The position numbers were made by a program, and so were the translations under genes. Below, in pieces: positions 18,123-26,677 of a stretch of 64,000 nucleotides of DNA. Positions within the stretch are counted from its first letter, which is position 1, and each line of letters opens with the position of its first letter. The notes under the pieces are model-generated. The model worked only from the letters and a program-made list of their open reading frames with translations. It did not search any database and was not told the origin of the DNA. The DNA is from Chloroflexota bacterium (GTDB lineage Bacteria > Chloroflexota > UBA11872): the NCBI GenBank assembly GCA_022824495.1, contig JAJDZU010000005.1, positions 53,615 to 117,614 on the forward strand, given 5' to 3'.

Positions 18123-18560
18123 TCAACCTTGCTTTGGAATTAGTTCGACGAGATCACCCGGAAGTACATCGCCGCCTCTGGTGACCACACCCAGCATCCC
18201 GCGGCGTCCTCGCAGTTCTTCTTGGAGCCCCGGACGCAAGACGTCCATCTTGTAGCAGGGCGCGCACGGATGCGAGATCAACACCTCGGCGTCGACGCCG
18301 AATCGGAGCCGGTCGCCTTCGGCGAGGTCGGCAACGTCCACACCGCGCGTTGCAATGTTCTCGCGGATGTCTCCCGCCCGAAGCTGCAGTCGGTCCAGCG
18401 TCTCGACATCCATCACCAGGACCTGGTTTCGCTTCTCCGGCCGCGCGTGCCGATCGCCTTCAATACCCAGCCCCTCAATCAGGTTGACGCTGGACATCTC
18501 TTCGTTGCGACCCGGCTTCGGCGACGCTCGAACCCAGGCCACGTGCGGCGGCAGGCTCAC
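18123..18560 (-). CDS. MOSC domain protein
   Basis: This is a 145-residue stand-alone MOSC domain, the C-terminal domain of molybdenum-cofactor sulfurases and YiiM-like proteins. The pattern GLGIEGDRHA, then RENIATRGVDVADL, then SHPCAPCYKMD with the conserved cysteine is typical. Such proteins bind or transfer sulfur for Moco enzymes or reduce N-hydroxylated compounds. The GTG at 18560 overlaps the stop of the upstream isomerase (GTGA), so the two are coupled; the longer frame to 18605 would read back into that gene. Confidence 0.82.
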   Translation of the reverse strand: MSLPPHVAWVRASPKPGRNEEMSSVNLIEGLGIEGDRHARPEKRNQVLVMDVETLDRLQLRAGDIRENIATRGVDVADLAEGDRLRFGVDAEVLISHPCAPCYKMDVLRPGLQEELRGRRGMLGVVTRGGDVLPGDLVELIPKQG

Positions 18561-19387
18561 AGGGAGTCGAGAATTCGCATCAGGGCGGCGTGCGCTTCGC
18601 GCCACACGTCCGCGCGATCGCGACCACGGCCGGCATCGGTGCCCGACAGGTGGGGTTCGAGCGACAAGTAGGCCACCTGCTCAGGATCGGCCGCGCCCAG
18701 CACTTCGGCCAGTTGACCGTCGCCGGCGCCAGCCGGCACCCAGTCGGCGACCGTAGTGTCGTAGTCCTTCACATGGACCATTCGCGTTGCCACGCCAAGT
18801 ACGGGCCATCCCTCGTCAAACGGCCGAACACCAGCCCTCACAAAGTTGCCTGGATCGAAGCACATCCTGATCGGTGCGCCCTCCAGCGCCAGGAACTCGG
18901 CGCAGGCGGCGGGCGTATCGTCATACAGGTCGTGTTCGTTTTCCAGACTTAGCGTGAGGCTCGGATCGAGTGAAGCCAGGTGCTCGGCAACGCGCCGGAA
19001 TTTGTACAGCGCCGCCGGGCGGTCGCCTGGCAGCGGCTCACCGTGCTCAGGCTGGAACCCGAAAACCCGAATGTATGAGGCATCCAGGGCCTGAGCCGCG
19101 CGCACCGCGCCTTCAAGCTGCCGAAACTGCGCCTGAAGATCGGACTCCAACGGCGCCTTGCCGACCGGCGAGCCGATCTGCGAACAGGCCATCCCGTGGT
19201 CGTCCAACATCCGACGCATGACTTGAAGATCAGCGTCCGACATTTCGACGATGTTCTTTGTATCGCCGCCCGGCAATTGGATTCGGCGCGGCTCCAGCGC
19301 ATCCACCCCGAGGTCGGACATTACGCGAAGTTGCACCGACAGCTCGTCGGAGATTTCGTCGCCGAATCCGGATACTCTGAACCTCAT
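18557..19387 (-). CDS. Sugar phosphate isomerase/epimerase family (AP endonuclease 2-like TIM barrel)
   Basis: This 276-residue xylose-isomerase-like TIM barrel starts MRFRVSGFGDEIS. Metal-site glutamates and histidines typical of the fold are visible (LSLENEHDLYDD, MCFDPGNFVRAG, MVHVKDYD). The ATG at 19387 is 62 nt from the divergent gene at 19450. The reaction cannot be named; family members isomerise or epimerise keto-sugars and inositol derivatives. It is translationally coupled to the MOSC gene downstream. Confidence 0.82.
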   Translation of the reverse strand: MRFRVSGFGDEISDELSVQLRVMSDLGVDALEPRRIQLPGGDTKNIVEMSDADLQVMRRMLDDHGMACSQIGSPVGKAPLESDLQAQFRQLEGAVRAAQALDASYIRVFGFQPEHGEPLPGDRPAALYKFRRVAEHLASLDPSLTLSLENEHDLYDDTPAACAEFLALEGAPIRMCFDPGNFVRAGVRPFDEGWPVLGVATRMVHVKDYDTTVADWVPAGAGDGQLAEVLGAADPEQVAYLSLEPHLSGTDAGRGRDRADVWREAHAALMRILDSL

Positions 19388-19449
19388 GCGTGCATTGTTG
19401 CACCGAACGCTCAACACTGCGACGCGGGCCGCGGCTAGAGGAATCTGAC

Positions 19450-20193
19450 GTGCCCGCGATTATTGGCGTCACGTCGGGTGATGCGTTTCGAGAGCGCTCA
19501 GCCGAAGGCGTGCCGAATCGGCCCCACGCCGCTTTGAAGCAGGACTACCTGGATGCAGTCGCTGGAGCGGGTGCAATCCCGCTCGTCGTTTCTCCAGAAG
19601 CCACGTCGGCAACCGACCTGGTGGTGTCGCGCATCGAAGGTCTCATGCTGGTGGGCGGCCTGGACGTGCATCCTTCCAGCTACGGGGAACCGCTGCTGAA
19701 CGATACGGTCGACCCAAGCCCCGATCGCGATGCGCTGGAGTTGGCCCTGCTCCGCAGTGCGCTCAGTCTCCGCGTGCCAATCTTGGCAATCTGCCGGGGC
19801 CACCAGGTACTCAACGTTGCACGCGGCGGATCGCTCTGGCAGGACCTACCGACCCAGCGACCCGATGGCCTGCGCCACAGCCAACGTGGCGATCCGCACT
19901 CGCCCGGCCACACACTCTCCGTGGCCGACGGATCACTGCTTCGCCAAATCGTCGGCTCCGAGCACCTGGAGGCGAACTCCTTTCACCATCAGGCGGTACG
20001 CGAACTCGGTCGGGGGCTGCGACCCACGGCGTGGAGCTCCGACGGCCTGATTGAAGCCGTCGAGGATCCAGCCCACCGATTCGTGCTGGGGGTGCAGTGG
20101 CACCCCGAGGAAATGTTGGACTCCGCCCCCCACCGTGCGATCTTCGCCTCGTTCGTGGAAGCATCGGAGGAACAAGCCCGGGACTCGGGCTGA
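19450..20193 (+). CDS. Gamma-glutamyl-gamma-aminobutyrate hydrolase-like protein (peptidase C26)
   Basis: This 247-residue class I glutamine amidotransferase fold is of the PuuD/C26 type. It contains GLMLVGGLDVHPSSYGE, the nucleophile Cys in ILAICRGHQVLNV, NSFHHQAVREL, and the catalytic His/Glu in VLGVQWHPEE. It hydrolyses gamma-glutamyl amides, perhaps gamma-glutamyl-GABA in polyamine breakdown. The GTG at 19450 has AGGA at good spacing and gives the usual PAIIGVTSG start; a longer frame from 19390 is less likely. Confidence 0.85.
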   Translation: MPAIIGVTSGDAFRERSAEGVPNRPHAALKQDYLDAVAGAGAIPLVVSPEATSATDLVVSRIEGLMLVGGLDVHPSSYGEPLLNDTVDPSPDRDALELALLRSALSLRVPILAICRGHQVLNVARGGSLWQDLPTQRPDGLRHSQRGDPHSPGHTLSVADGSLLRQIVGSEHLEANSFHHQAVRELGRGLRPTAWSSDGLIEAVEDPAHRFVLGVQWHPEEMLDSAPHRAIFASFVEASEEQARDSG

Positions 20194-20201
20194 CACCCGT
20201 C

Positions 20202-20207
20202 TACAAT
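20202..20207 (+). promoter_or_regulatory. -10 element (TACAAT) of the tRNA-Leu gene
   Basis: TACAAT ends 8 nt before the mature 5' end of the tRNA, so transcription would start at or just before it and leave almost no 5' leader for RNase P. No clear -35 was found. Confidence 0.45.
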
Positions 20208-20215
20208 GTGCGCAG

Positions 20216-20300
20216 GCCGAGGTGGCGGAATCTGGTAGACGCGCTAGCTTGAGGGGCTAGTGGCCTTCGGGCTGTGCGGGTTCGAGTCCCGCCCTCGGCA
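20216..20300 (+). tRNA. tRNA-Leu, anticodon GAG
   Basis: This is an 85-nt class II tRNA. The acceptor stem is GCCGAGG with CCTCGGC and discriminator A. The D-arm has GGTGGCGGAATCTGGTAGACGC, the anticodon loop is CTTGAGG (anticodon GAG, reading CUC/CUU), a long variable arm GTGGCCTTCGGGCTGT follows, and the T-arm is GCGGGTTCGAGTCCCGC. The CCA end is not encoded. The long variable arm supports leucine. Confidence 0.95.
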
Positions 20301-20488
20301 CCCGCAGTTCTTGTCGCGCGCGAGTCGATGACCGCTTGAATGCAAGACGCGCACACAGCACTGCAAGGAAACAGGCGCAATGCCACACATTCGGGTGCCG
20401 TCCCACAGAAGCCAATTCGGACGGCCGGCGGGTATGCGAATGCACGTGGGGCACAGGACGCAGCGCCAGAGGCGACAGAGCTGTGGGA

Positions 20489-21874
20489 ATGACCGCCGCA
20501 CGTAGCCTCTACCGCGGCCAGCATGTTCGTCGCTTCATCGTCGTTATGTCAGCAATCGCGGCCATCGTGCTGCTCGCCTGGCAATTTACCGGGGCGGCTC
20601 TTGCGGATGAGTCGCATGTCTCGGTGATACGGATCGACGGGACCATCGATTCGCTCACAGCCGGGCACATCGGACGGACTCTTGATCAGGCACACAGCGA
20701 TGGCGCCACGCTCTTCGTCATTCAGCTGGACACGCCAGGCGGACGGCTTGAATCTACGCGTGAAATCGTGGAGCACATGCTCGAATCGGAGATCCCAATC
20801 GCGGTCTACGTATCGCCGGCTGGCGCCAGGGCTGCCTCGGCCGGGACCTTCGTGCTGGCCGCAGCCCACGTTGCCGTGATGGCTCCGGGGACAAGCGTAG
20901 GGGCGGCCACTCCAGTTGGCACAGGAGGCGCCGAGCTACCCGCCACCCTCTCGCGCAAAGTCAGTGAAGGTACGCAAGCCTTTATTCGGAGCATCGCGCA
21001 GGTCCGCAATCGCAACGCTGACGCATTGGAAGCCACCGTGTCCAGGGCCTTGGCGTATTCGGCCCAGGAAGCAGTTGAGCAGAACATCGCGGACCTGATC
21101 CTTCCCGATATGAACTCGATGCTCGAGCAGTTACATGGACGCACCGTCGAAACCGCGGCTGGCCCAGTGGTTATCTCGTCCGTGGGTGGGAATGTCAGCA
21201 GGGTTGACCGAACACTGCTCGAACGTGCCCTTGACATCCTCGCGAATCCTAATGTCGTTCTTGCGCTGTTTCTCATCGGAGGTATCGCTGTTCTTGTTGA
21301 GGTTTCCGCTCCCGGGATGCTGGCGCCTGGGATCGCCGGAGCAATTGCGCTCGCCTTGGCATTTGTCGGGTTCTTCAGCCTGCCTGGCAGTTGGGGCGGA
21401 CTGCTGCTTATCGCGCTAGCGCTGGGACTCTTCTACGCCGAGGCGTCGGCGCCTGGTTTCAGCCTCTTCGGCGCCGGTGGGCTGGTTGCGCTCGTCCTTG
21501 GTTCGGTCTTCCTCTTTGGAGACTCCTCGGGTTCGTCGGACTTTCCGGAGCCGAGCTACATGGTGAGCCCAATCATGATCGCGGTCGCAGCCGGGCTCAC
21601 GGCCATCACTTGGGTCCTGTTCATTCGGTTTGTAAAGGTCGAGGGTGGAACGTCAAGCGGATTCCAGACAGAGGATGAGTCGCAATTGGAGGGGGCGTGG
21701 GGTGTGGCCCTCTCCGATCTCGAGCCGTCCGGGCGAGTCAGAGTAGCGAGCAAGGAATGGGCGGCGTCAACGGATCCAAGCGTTTCAATTCGTAAAGGCG
21801 ACGAAGTCCGAGTCACGGGCGTCTACGGAGAAGTGCTCAAAGTTGAACGCCTGCTGCAGAAACGCAAGCGATGA
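20489..21874 (+). CDS. NfeD-family membrane-bound serine protease (long form)
   Basis: This 461-residue protein has a signal or membrane helix, an extracytoplasmic ClpP-like protease domain, four to five membrane helices at about residues 240-370, and a C-terminal NfeD OB-fold domain. DTPGG is followed by the nucleophile Ser117 in ARAASAGTF, with the probable general-base Lys157 40 residues later, the spacing of a Ser-Lys dyad. Long NfeD proteins partner with stomatin/flotillin proteins, and such a gene follows 45 nt downstream. ATG 20489 is chosen; ATG 20549 would truncate the N-terminus. Confidence 0.88.
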   Translation: MTAARSLYRGQHVRRFIVVMSAIAAIVLLAWQFTGAALADESHVSVIRIDGTIDSLTAGHIGRTLDQAHSDGATLFVIQLDTPGGRLESTREIVEHMLESEIPIAVYVSPAGARAASAGTFVLAAAHVAVMAPGTSVGAATPVGTGGAELPATLSRKVSEGTQAFIRSIAQVRNRNADALEATVSRALAYSAQEAVEQNIADLILPDMNSMLEQLHGRTVETAAGPVVISSVGGNVSRVDRTLLERALDILANPNVVLALFLIGGIAVLVEVSAPGMLAPGIAGAIALALAFVGFFSLPGSWGGLLLIALALGLFYAEASAPGFSLFGAGGLVALVLGSVFLFGDSSGSSDFPEPSYMVSPIMIAVAAGLTAITWVLFIRFVKVEGGTSSGFQTEDESQLEGAWGVALSDLEPSGRVRVASKEWAASTDPSVSIRKGDEVRVTGVYGEVLKVERLLQKRKR

Positions 21875-21880
21875 GTCGGG

Positions 21881-21886
21881 CATAAT
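21881..21886 (+). promoter_or_regulatory. Possible -10 element (CATAAT) before the flotillin gene
   Basis: CATAAT lies in the short nfeD-flotillin gap, 34 nt before the ATG. It matches the CATAAT seen before ftsZ and the small minus-strand gene. No -35 at proper spacing. Confidence 0.35.
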
Positions 21887-21919
21887 CGAAGCCTATCGCA
21901 ACGAATCAGGAGCCTGCCC

Positions 21920-23374
21920 ATGGCCGGCTTTCACACAGTAGGCCCCAATCACGCGCTCATCGTCTCGGGTGGCAGCGCCCAGCCGAAGCTGAAGGTTGGC
22001 GGCCGCATGTTCGTGCTGCCGATCCTGCAGAGGGCGCAGATGATTTCCTTGGAAGTCATGACGCTCCAGGTCAACACCGCCAGGGTCTATACGAAGGAGG
22101 GCGTCTCGGTTTCCGTCGATGGTGTAGCCCAGGTGAAGGTCGGGCGGAGCGAAGAGGCCATTCGTACCGCGGCCGAGCAGTTCTTGGGCAAGAACGCCAC
22201 GCAGATCGCCGAAGTCGCGCTGCAGACCCTCGAGGGTCAGCAGCGCGCCATTCTGGGAACGATGACGGTCGAGGACATCTACCGCGACCGTGTGGCGTTT
22301 GCAGAGCAAGTGCGGGACGTAGCGGCGACTGACATGACCAACATGGGGTTGGAGATCGTTAGCTTTTCGATCCGCGACATCCAGGACGAGCAGGGCTACC
22401 TGGAGGCTCTTGGTGTTCGCCGGACCGCCGAAGTCAAACGGGACGCCGCAATCGGCGAGGCTCAGGCTGAGCGGGATGCCGGCATCAAGGAAGCCTCCGC
22501 TGACCAGCAGCGGCAGGCCGCGCGGTTTGCCGCCGACACTGAGATCGCTAACTCCGAACGTGACTACCAAACAAGAAAGGCCGGGTACGACCAGGAAGTC
22601 AACGCCAGGCGCGCCGAGGCCGAGTTGGCCTACGCATTGCAGGAAGCCAAGACTCGCCAGCGGATCCGCGAGGAAGAGTTGCAGGTGGAGGTTATCGAGC
22701 GGCAAAAGCAGATTGAGATTCAGGTGCAGGAAATCACTCGGCGCGAACGGGAGTTGGACGCCACGATTCGGCGTCCCGCCGAGGCCGAACGCGACCAATT
22801 GGAGTTGATCGCCGAAGGTAACCGGCGGCGCACCAGGGTCGAGTCGGAAGCCGAGCGGTACAAGTTGGAGACGGTCGCCGAAGGCGAACGCACCCGGATC
22901 ATCGCCGAGGCCCAGGCAGGCGCCGAGTCGATCAGGCTGCGTGGCCAGGCCGATGCCGACGCCATCAGGGCGCGCGGTGAGGCCGAAGCCGACGCCATTC
23001 GAGCCCAGGGTCTCGCCGAAGCCCAGGCAATGAACAAGAAGGCCGACGCCTGGAAAGAATACGGCCAGGCGGCCATGATCCAACAGTTGTTTGACTCGCT
23101 GCCCGACGTTGCGAGCGCGGTGGCGCAGCCGCTGGCCAAGACTGACAGCATCGTAGTGATCAGCAACGGCAGCGACGGCAATTCGGGCGCTGGGGCCAGC
23201 AAGGTCACGCAGGACGTTTCGTCCACGATTGCCCAGCTTCCAGCGCTTGTGCAGTCGCTGACGGGCGTCGATCTGATCAGCTCACTGAAGAACCTGCCAG
23301 GCATCGTGTCGGACGAGTCGGCGCAGAACGGCGCTGTCGAGCCGGAAGAAACGGCGCCCGAGGACAAGGAATAG
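21920..23374 (+). CDS. Flotillin-like SPFH protein
   Basis: This 484-residue protein has an SPFH/band-7 domain at about residues 5-170, then a long helical region rich in Ala, Glu and Arg (about 175-375) with repeated EAE, AEAQA and RGEAEADAI units. This is the flotillin domain that drives oligomerisation. The last part (residues about 400-470) is low-complexity and then helical. Flotillins scaffold membrane microdomains, and the pairing with NfeD fits the known YuaF/YuaG-type arrangement. CAGGAG precedes the ATG. No N-terminal membrane helix is evident, so membrane attachment may be peripheral. Confidence 0.9.
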   Translation: MAGFHTVGPNHALIVSGGSAQPKLKVGGRMFVLPILQRAQMISLEVMTLQVNTARVYTKEGVSVSVDGVAQVKVGRSEEAIRTAAEQFLGKNATQIAEVALQTLEGQQRAILGTMTVEDIYRDRVAFAEQVRDVAATDMTNMGLEIVSFSIRDIQDEQGYLEALGVRRTAEVKRDAAIGEAQAERDAGIKEASADQQRQAARFAADTEIANSERDYQTRKAGYDQEVNARRAEAELAYALQEAKTRQRIREEELQVEVIERQKQIEIQVQEITRRERELDATIRRPAEAERDQLELIAEGNRRRTRVESEAERYKLETVAEGERTRIIAEAQAGAESIRLRGQADADAIRARGEAEADAIRAQGLAEAQAMNKKADAWKEYGQAAMIQQLFDSLPDVASAVAQPLAKTDSIVVISNGSDGNSGAGASKVTQDVSSTIAQLPALVQSLTGVDLISSLKNLPGIVSDESAQNGAVEPEETAPEDKE

Positions 23375-23439
23375 CCGTAGGTCGCTATTGATGGTGGACG
23401 CGGGGGCATCGAGCCCCCCGTCCGCGCGGCGTCCGAGGG

Positions 23440-23694
23440 CTAGTCGAAGTCGACGTGGAGCATGAAGCGCCCGGCCCTGGATGGGCGCTTGCGGGCCGCC
23501 GGTTGGACCAAGCGGAGCCTTTCGGCCTCCTGGCGGGCTTTGACGCGTGCAGCAGCGTGTTCCAAGAAGCGAGTCTGCTCGAAGCGTTCGCGGAGCCCGA
23601 AAGGGCGCCGCTCTTCAATTAGGCCATGAACGATCGCCTACCACCTGTAGTCCGGAGTGATGCCCACGTCTTGTACGGCATCGGGCGAGTTCAT
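23440..23694 (-). pseudogene. Small gene interrupted by a single in-frame TAG
   Basis: Starting 5 nt after the AAC-like gene, ATG 23694 opens a frame reading MNSPDAVQDVGITPDYRW, then TAG at 23640-23638. The same frame continues for 65 codons to TAG 23440. The second part looks like real protein: charged and helical, with RFEQTRFLEHAAARVKARQE and a tail RAGRFMLHVDFD. No standard start codon lies soon after the internal TAG. It could be a nonsense-mutated gene, a sequencing error, or a readthrough gene. Its function is not recognised. Confidence 0.45.
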
Positions 23695-23698
23695 CGTG

Positions 23699-24577
23699 CT
23701 ACCACTCGCCGTACATTCGGGACGGATCGGCGACGCAGTGCTCACCACGGACTGTTTCGATGATGTGACCGAAGGTGAGACGAGTGACCACACCCTCCTG
23801 CACGAGGAATCCGTTGACGTCTTCTTCAAAGAGTTCTCGCGCCTTGCGCGTCAGGTCCCAGCCGCCGAGGAGGCGGGCGATCGCATTGCCGACCTCGCCG
23901 ATCCGAACAAGACCGGCATCTTCCATGCGCTGACCGAGCCGGTTGAAGTCGCTGCCCGGGTGCCCGGGCAGCGGTGGGCAGCCGGCGCTGACAAGCGGCA
24001 CGAACGAGCCGTCGGCACGGCGCATCCTGGTCTCGGTCCGAACGGGCTTCCGATAGGGAACCTCCAACTCAACCTCGCATAGGTGAACTGCCGTGAGGTT
24101 CTGATAGGGGACGCCGAGCAGTAGGTACTGGCCGTCGCGGTCGCGAATCTGCCGCATGGGACTGTCGGCGTCCCACGCCGACTCACCACCAGCATTCACA
24201 ATGGTCTCCGCAAGCGGACCAATAGCGGCAACACTGTGCTGGAGGTGAATGCTGCGGAGCGCCTGCGGATGCCGCCGGCCAGCTTCCGAAATCGCACCCA
24301 TGAGCGACGGGGTACGTAGCGGATCGAACACAAAGCCCCGCTCTCGGGCTATTGGATAGGTAAAGGTGGGGACCACTAGCGTTCCTGCCCGTCCGAGCGT
24401 TTCGAGCAACGCATCCACCACCGTCAACGCGCCGCCGAATACGTGCCCCATGCTGCGCAGGGAACTATGGACCATCAGCAGTCCGCCCCGCGGCACGCCG
24501 AGGCGGCGGAAAGCGCTCACGAGCGACGCGCGATCCAGCGGCTTGCTGCGGTGCGGACGCTCAGACTGAGTCGTCAT
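23699..24577 (-). CDS. AAC(3)-family N-acetyltransferase
   Basis: This 292-residue protein belongs to the aminoglycoside 3-N-acetyltransferase/YokD family (Antibiotic_NAT). Its N-terminal block GGLLMVHSSLRSMGHVFGGA and the GTLVVPTFTYP strand are diagnostic. A conserved-type His lies in LQHSVAAIG. Many chromosomal members do not confer aminoglycoside resistance, so resistance is not implied. ATG 24577 is preceded by TACGAT 12 nt upstream. The next gene downstream is the TAG-interrupted frame. Confidence 0.85.
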   Translation of the reverse strand: MTTQSERPHRSKPLDRASLVSAFRRLGVPRGGLLMVHSSLRSMGHVFGGALTVVDALLETLGRAGTLVVPTFTYPIARERGFVFDPLRTPSLMGAISEAGRRHPQALRSIHLQHSVAAIGPLAETIVNAGGESAWDADSPMRQIRDRDGQYLLLGVPYQNLTAVHLCEVELEVPYRKPVRTETRMRRADGSFVPLVSAGCPPLPGHPGSDFNRLGQRMEDAGLVRIGEVGNAIARLLGGWDLTRKARELFEEDVNGFLVQEGVVTRLTFGHIIETVRGEHCVADPSRMYGEW

Positions 24578-24975
24578 CGAATCGCGGCCATCGTAGGTCC
24601 GCCACGGCGCCCGCCTCTTCGGTCAGTGTCCATGCCAGATTAGCTGCACGCCCTCAACAACTGCCGACACGGTCGGCATCACGCAAGACGCGACGGGAGG
24701 AGCCGAGAGACGCTGGCGGCTTCACGACCCTGGTTGTGATCTGGTCAGACGGCAAGGACTTGTGCGGCACGTTGGACGATTGGGCCCATCGGGGCGCATC
24801 GCCGCCCTGACCCTCGCCGCGCGGGCTGCGCCTGCGGACGCTCTGGCCTGCCGGACCTTCAACGTGCGCGGGTGAAGATAGGGCCAGCACGCCAATCGTT
24901 GAACGACGGCTCGCAAAGGCCACCGGCTCACGCTGTATAGGCTCGAGTCTGAAAGCTCTCAACAAGACTGGTTCA
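24578..24975. other. 398-nt intergenic stretch, no gene supported
   Basis: Divergent spacer between the AAC-like gene and the first HIT gene. Open frames here are short and lack plausible starts and composition. A TATAGG-like hexamer near 24941 could be part of a promoter for the HIT gene, but support is weak. Confidence 0.4.
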
Positions 24976-25452
24976 TTGGCCATTCCGATTGCGTCCCACG
25001 CGCCGCCCGATTACGACTGCCCGTTCTGTGCGGTCGCGGCCGGGTCGCAGAGCGAGTTCACGGCCTGGCGTGATGAGCATGTGCTGGTGCGCATCAGTCT
25101 GCACTGGGACCCGGACTTCCCAGGACACGCACTCGTGTTCCCGGTGGCTCACGTTGAGAACATCTATACGCTTCCCGACGAACTGGCGGGCCGAATCGCC
25201 CGAGTCGTTCGCCGAGTCGCCGTCGCCATGCGCCATGGATATCCGTGTGACGGCGTGACCATCCGCCAGAACAATGAGCCGGCCGGCGGGCAGGACATCT
25301 GGCACCTGCACACGCACGTAGTTCCGTGCCACCGTGGGCGCAAGTGGCGCGGCTCGCGTTTCCGGCGGGCGGACGATGCCGAGCGGGGACGCTACGCGGA
25401 GCGCCTGCGCGGAAGTCTCCGGATGATCGATCAGATACCGGACCGGAGGTAG
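24976..25452 (+). CDS. HIT-family protein (paralog A)
   Basis: This 158-residue histidine-triad protein is a nucleotide phosphoamide hydrolase or transferase. The triad HLHTHVVP is intact near residue 115, and a CxxC pair (CPFC, residues 15-18) suggests a zinc site at the N-terminus. It shares long identical stretches with the HIT gene at 28912 (ENIYTLPDEL/ENIYTLPDDL, RQNNEPAGGQD), so the two are recent paralogs flanking the heme A module. The start is TTG 24976, with no strong Shine-Dalgarno. Confidence 0.88.
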   Translation: MAIPIASHAPPDYDCPFCAVAAGSQSEFTAWRDEHVLVRISLHWDPDFPGHALVFPVAHVENIYTLPDELAGRIARVVRRVAVAMRHGYPCDGVTIRQNNEPAGGQDIWHLHTHVVPCHRGRKWRGSRFRRADDAERGRYAERLRGSLRMIDQIPDRR

Positions 25453-25574
25453 ACGAGTTGCTCGACGTCGCTTGGAGACTCGACATTAACCTGCCGACAT
25501 CCGACCGGCTTCGCCAGCCTGCAATTGCCGCCCGTGCGACGCATGAACGGCGGCGGCTCGCTACTCTTGCCGGT

Positions 25575-25775
25575 ATGACCACTCCAGGGTTTTGGCTCGT
25601 CGTGGGTTCGCTGGTCCTCGTCGAAGCCGCCATCATCGTTACCGCGCTGCGGATGCGGGTACAGCCCCTCGCGGCGCGCAGCGTCGTTGGCCGGCGGCCG
25701 GCGGAGGTGGTCTGGACCCTGCTTCCGGCGTTGCTGCTGCTTGCACTGCTCGCGATGTCAATCGACGCCAGCTAA
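25575..25775 (+). CDS. Miniature COX2-like membrane protein (TM hairpin only)
   Basis: This 66-residue protein has two membrane helices. The segment RPAEVVWTLLPALLLLALL matches the second transmembrane helix of cytochrome c oxidase subunit II (EhxWTxxPaxiLl), and the first helix FWLVVGSLVLVEAAIIVTALR followed by a basic turn matches its first helix. The CuA cupredoxin domain is absent. It lies 14 nt before ctaA. TACTCT ends 7 nt before the ATG and no Shine-Dalgarno exists. Role: perhaps a heme-copper oxidase assembly helper; this is inference. Confidence 0.65.
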   Translation: MTTPGFWLVVGSLVLVEAAIIVTALRMRVQPLAARSVVGRRPAEVVWTLLPALLLLALLAMSIDAS

Positions 25776-25789
25776 AGCCGGAGCTTTCC

Positions 25790-26677
25790 TTGAACTCGAC
25801 CCGTCCAACTCCCTCAATTCACGTGCGCCGCGCCGGCCAATGGGCCGCCGCCGCGGCGCTGCTGATCATTGGATTGATTGCCTATGGGTCGTGGGTGCGG
25901 GTGTCGGGATCCGGCCTGGGCTGCCCCGACTGGCCGCTGTGCGAAGGCGTCGTCATCCCGGAATTGGAGGGCGCCACCGCCATTGAGTTCGGCCACCGCG
26001 TCTATGCGGGGGTGACCATGCTCGCCGTGGTCGTAGCCGCGTGGTATGCGTGGCGCGGACGGGCCGCCGACCCTCTGACCGTCAGGCTCATTGGAATCGC
26101 GCTGGTCGTGATCCTGATCCAGGCGGTGCTGGGCGGCATCACGGTCCTCACCCATCTTGACGGCATGGTTCGACTCGCTCATCTCACGTTCTCGCTGCTG
26201 ACGCTGGCTCTGCTGACCGGCGGCGCGCTGCGAGCCCTGGACATTCCGGGAGTCGAGCTCCCGGGAGTACGCCGAACGCGGGCCGTGTTGGTGGCGACCG
26301 CCTTTGTGGTCCTGCTTGGGGGCACCACCGTGGGAAGAAACGCGAGCGCCAGCTGCCCGACCCTGCCCTTCTGCGACGGCAACGTGGGCATGGAGGCCCT
26401 GAGCCTTCACATGCTGCACCGGATCGCCGCGTCGGCGCTTGCGCTGACCATCTACCTCACAGCCTGGCAGGTCTGGAAACGCGGGGGGTCGCTGATGGCC
26501 ATGCTGCTCAGCCATGGCGCCGTGCTGCTTGTTTCGGCACAGATCGGCATTGGCGTCGCGTCCAAGGCCATCGGCTTGTATCCCGAGCTACGAGTCTTGC
26601 ATCTGACGCTGGCGGCGTTGCTGTGGTGGGTCGTCGTCATGCACTTCAGCCTGGCGCTCAAGCAACGTAGCGGCTGA
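25790..26677 (+). CDS. ctaA: Heme A synthase CtaA (COX15)
   Basis: This 295-residue, eight-helix membrane protein converts heme O to heme A. The N-terminal block GSWVRVSGSGLGCPDWPLC and the equivalent SCPTLPFC loop hold the paired cysteines of type-B-like enzymes. Heme-ligand histidines are in EFGHRVYAG, VRLAHLTFS, LHMLHRIAA and LRVLHLTLA. The TTG at 25790 has GGAG 6 nt upstream. It overlaps ctaB (TGATG). The frame upstream belongs to the preceding small gene in another register. Confidence 0.92.
   Translation: MNSTRPTPSIHVRRAGQWAAAAALLIIGLIAYGSWVRVSGSGLGCPDWPLCEGVVIPELEGATAIEFGHRVYAGVTMLAVVVAAWYAWRGRAADPLTVRLIGIALVVILIQAVLGGITVLTHLDGMVRLAHLTFSLLTLALLTGGALRALDIPGVELPGVRRTRAVLVATAFVVLLGGTTVGRNASASCPTLPFCDGNVGMEALSLHMLHRIAASALALTIYLTAWQVWKRGGSLMAMLLSHGAVLLVSAQIGIGVASKAIGLYPELRVLHLTLAALLWWVVVMHFSLALKQRSG

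Noticed and set aside
21893..23083. 396-codon minus-strand frame opposite the flotillin gene
   Set aside because: Leu/Gly/Asp-rich mirror of the repetitive coiled coil; no start context.
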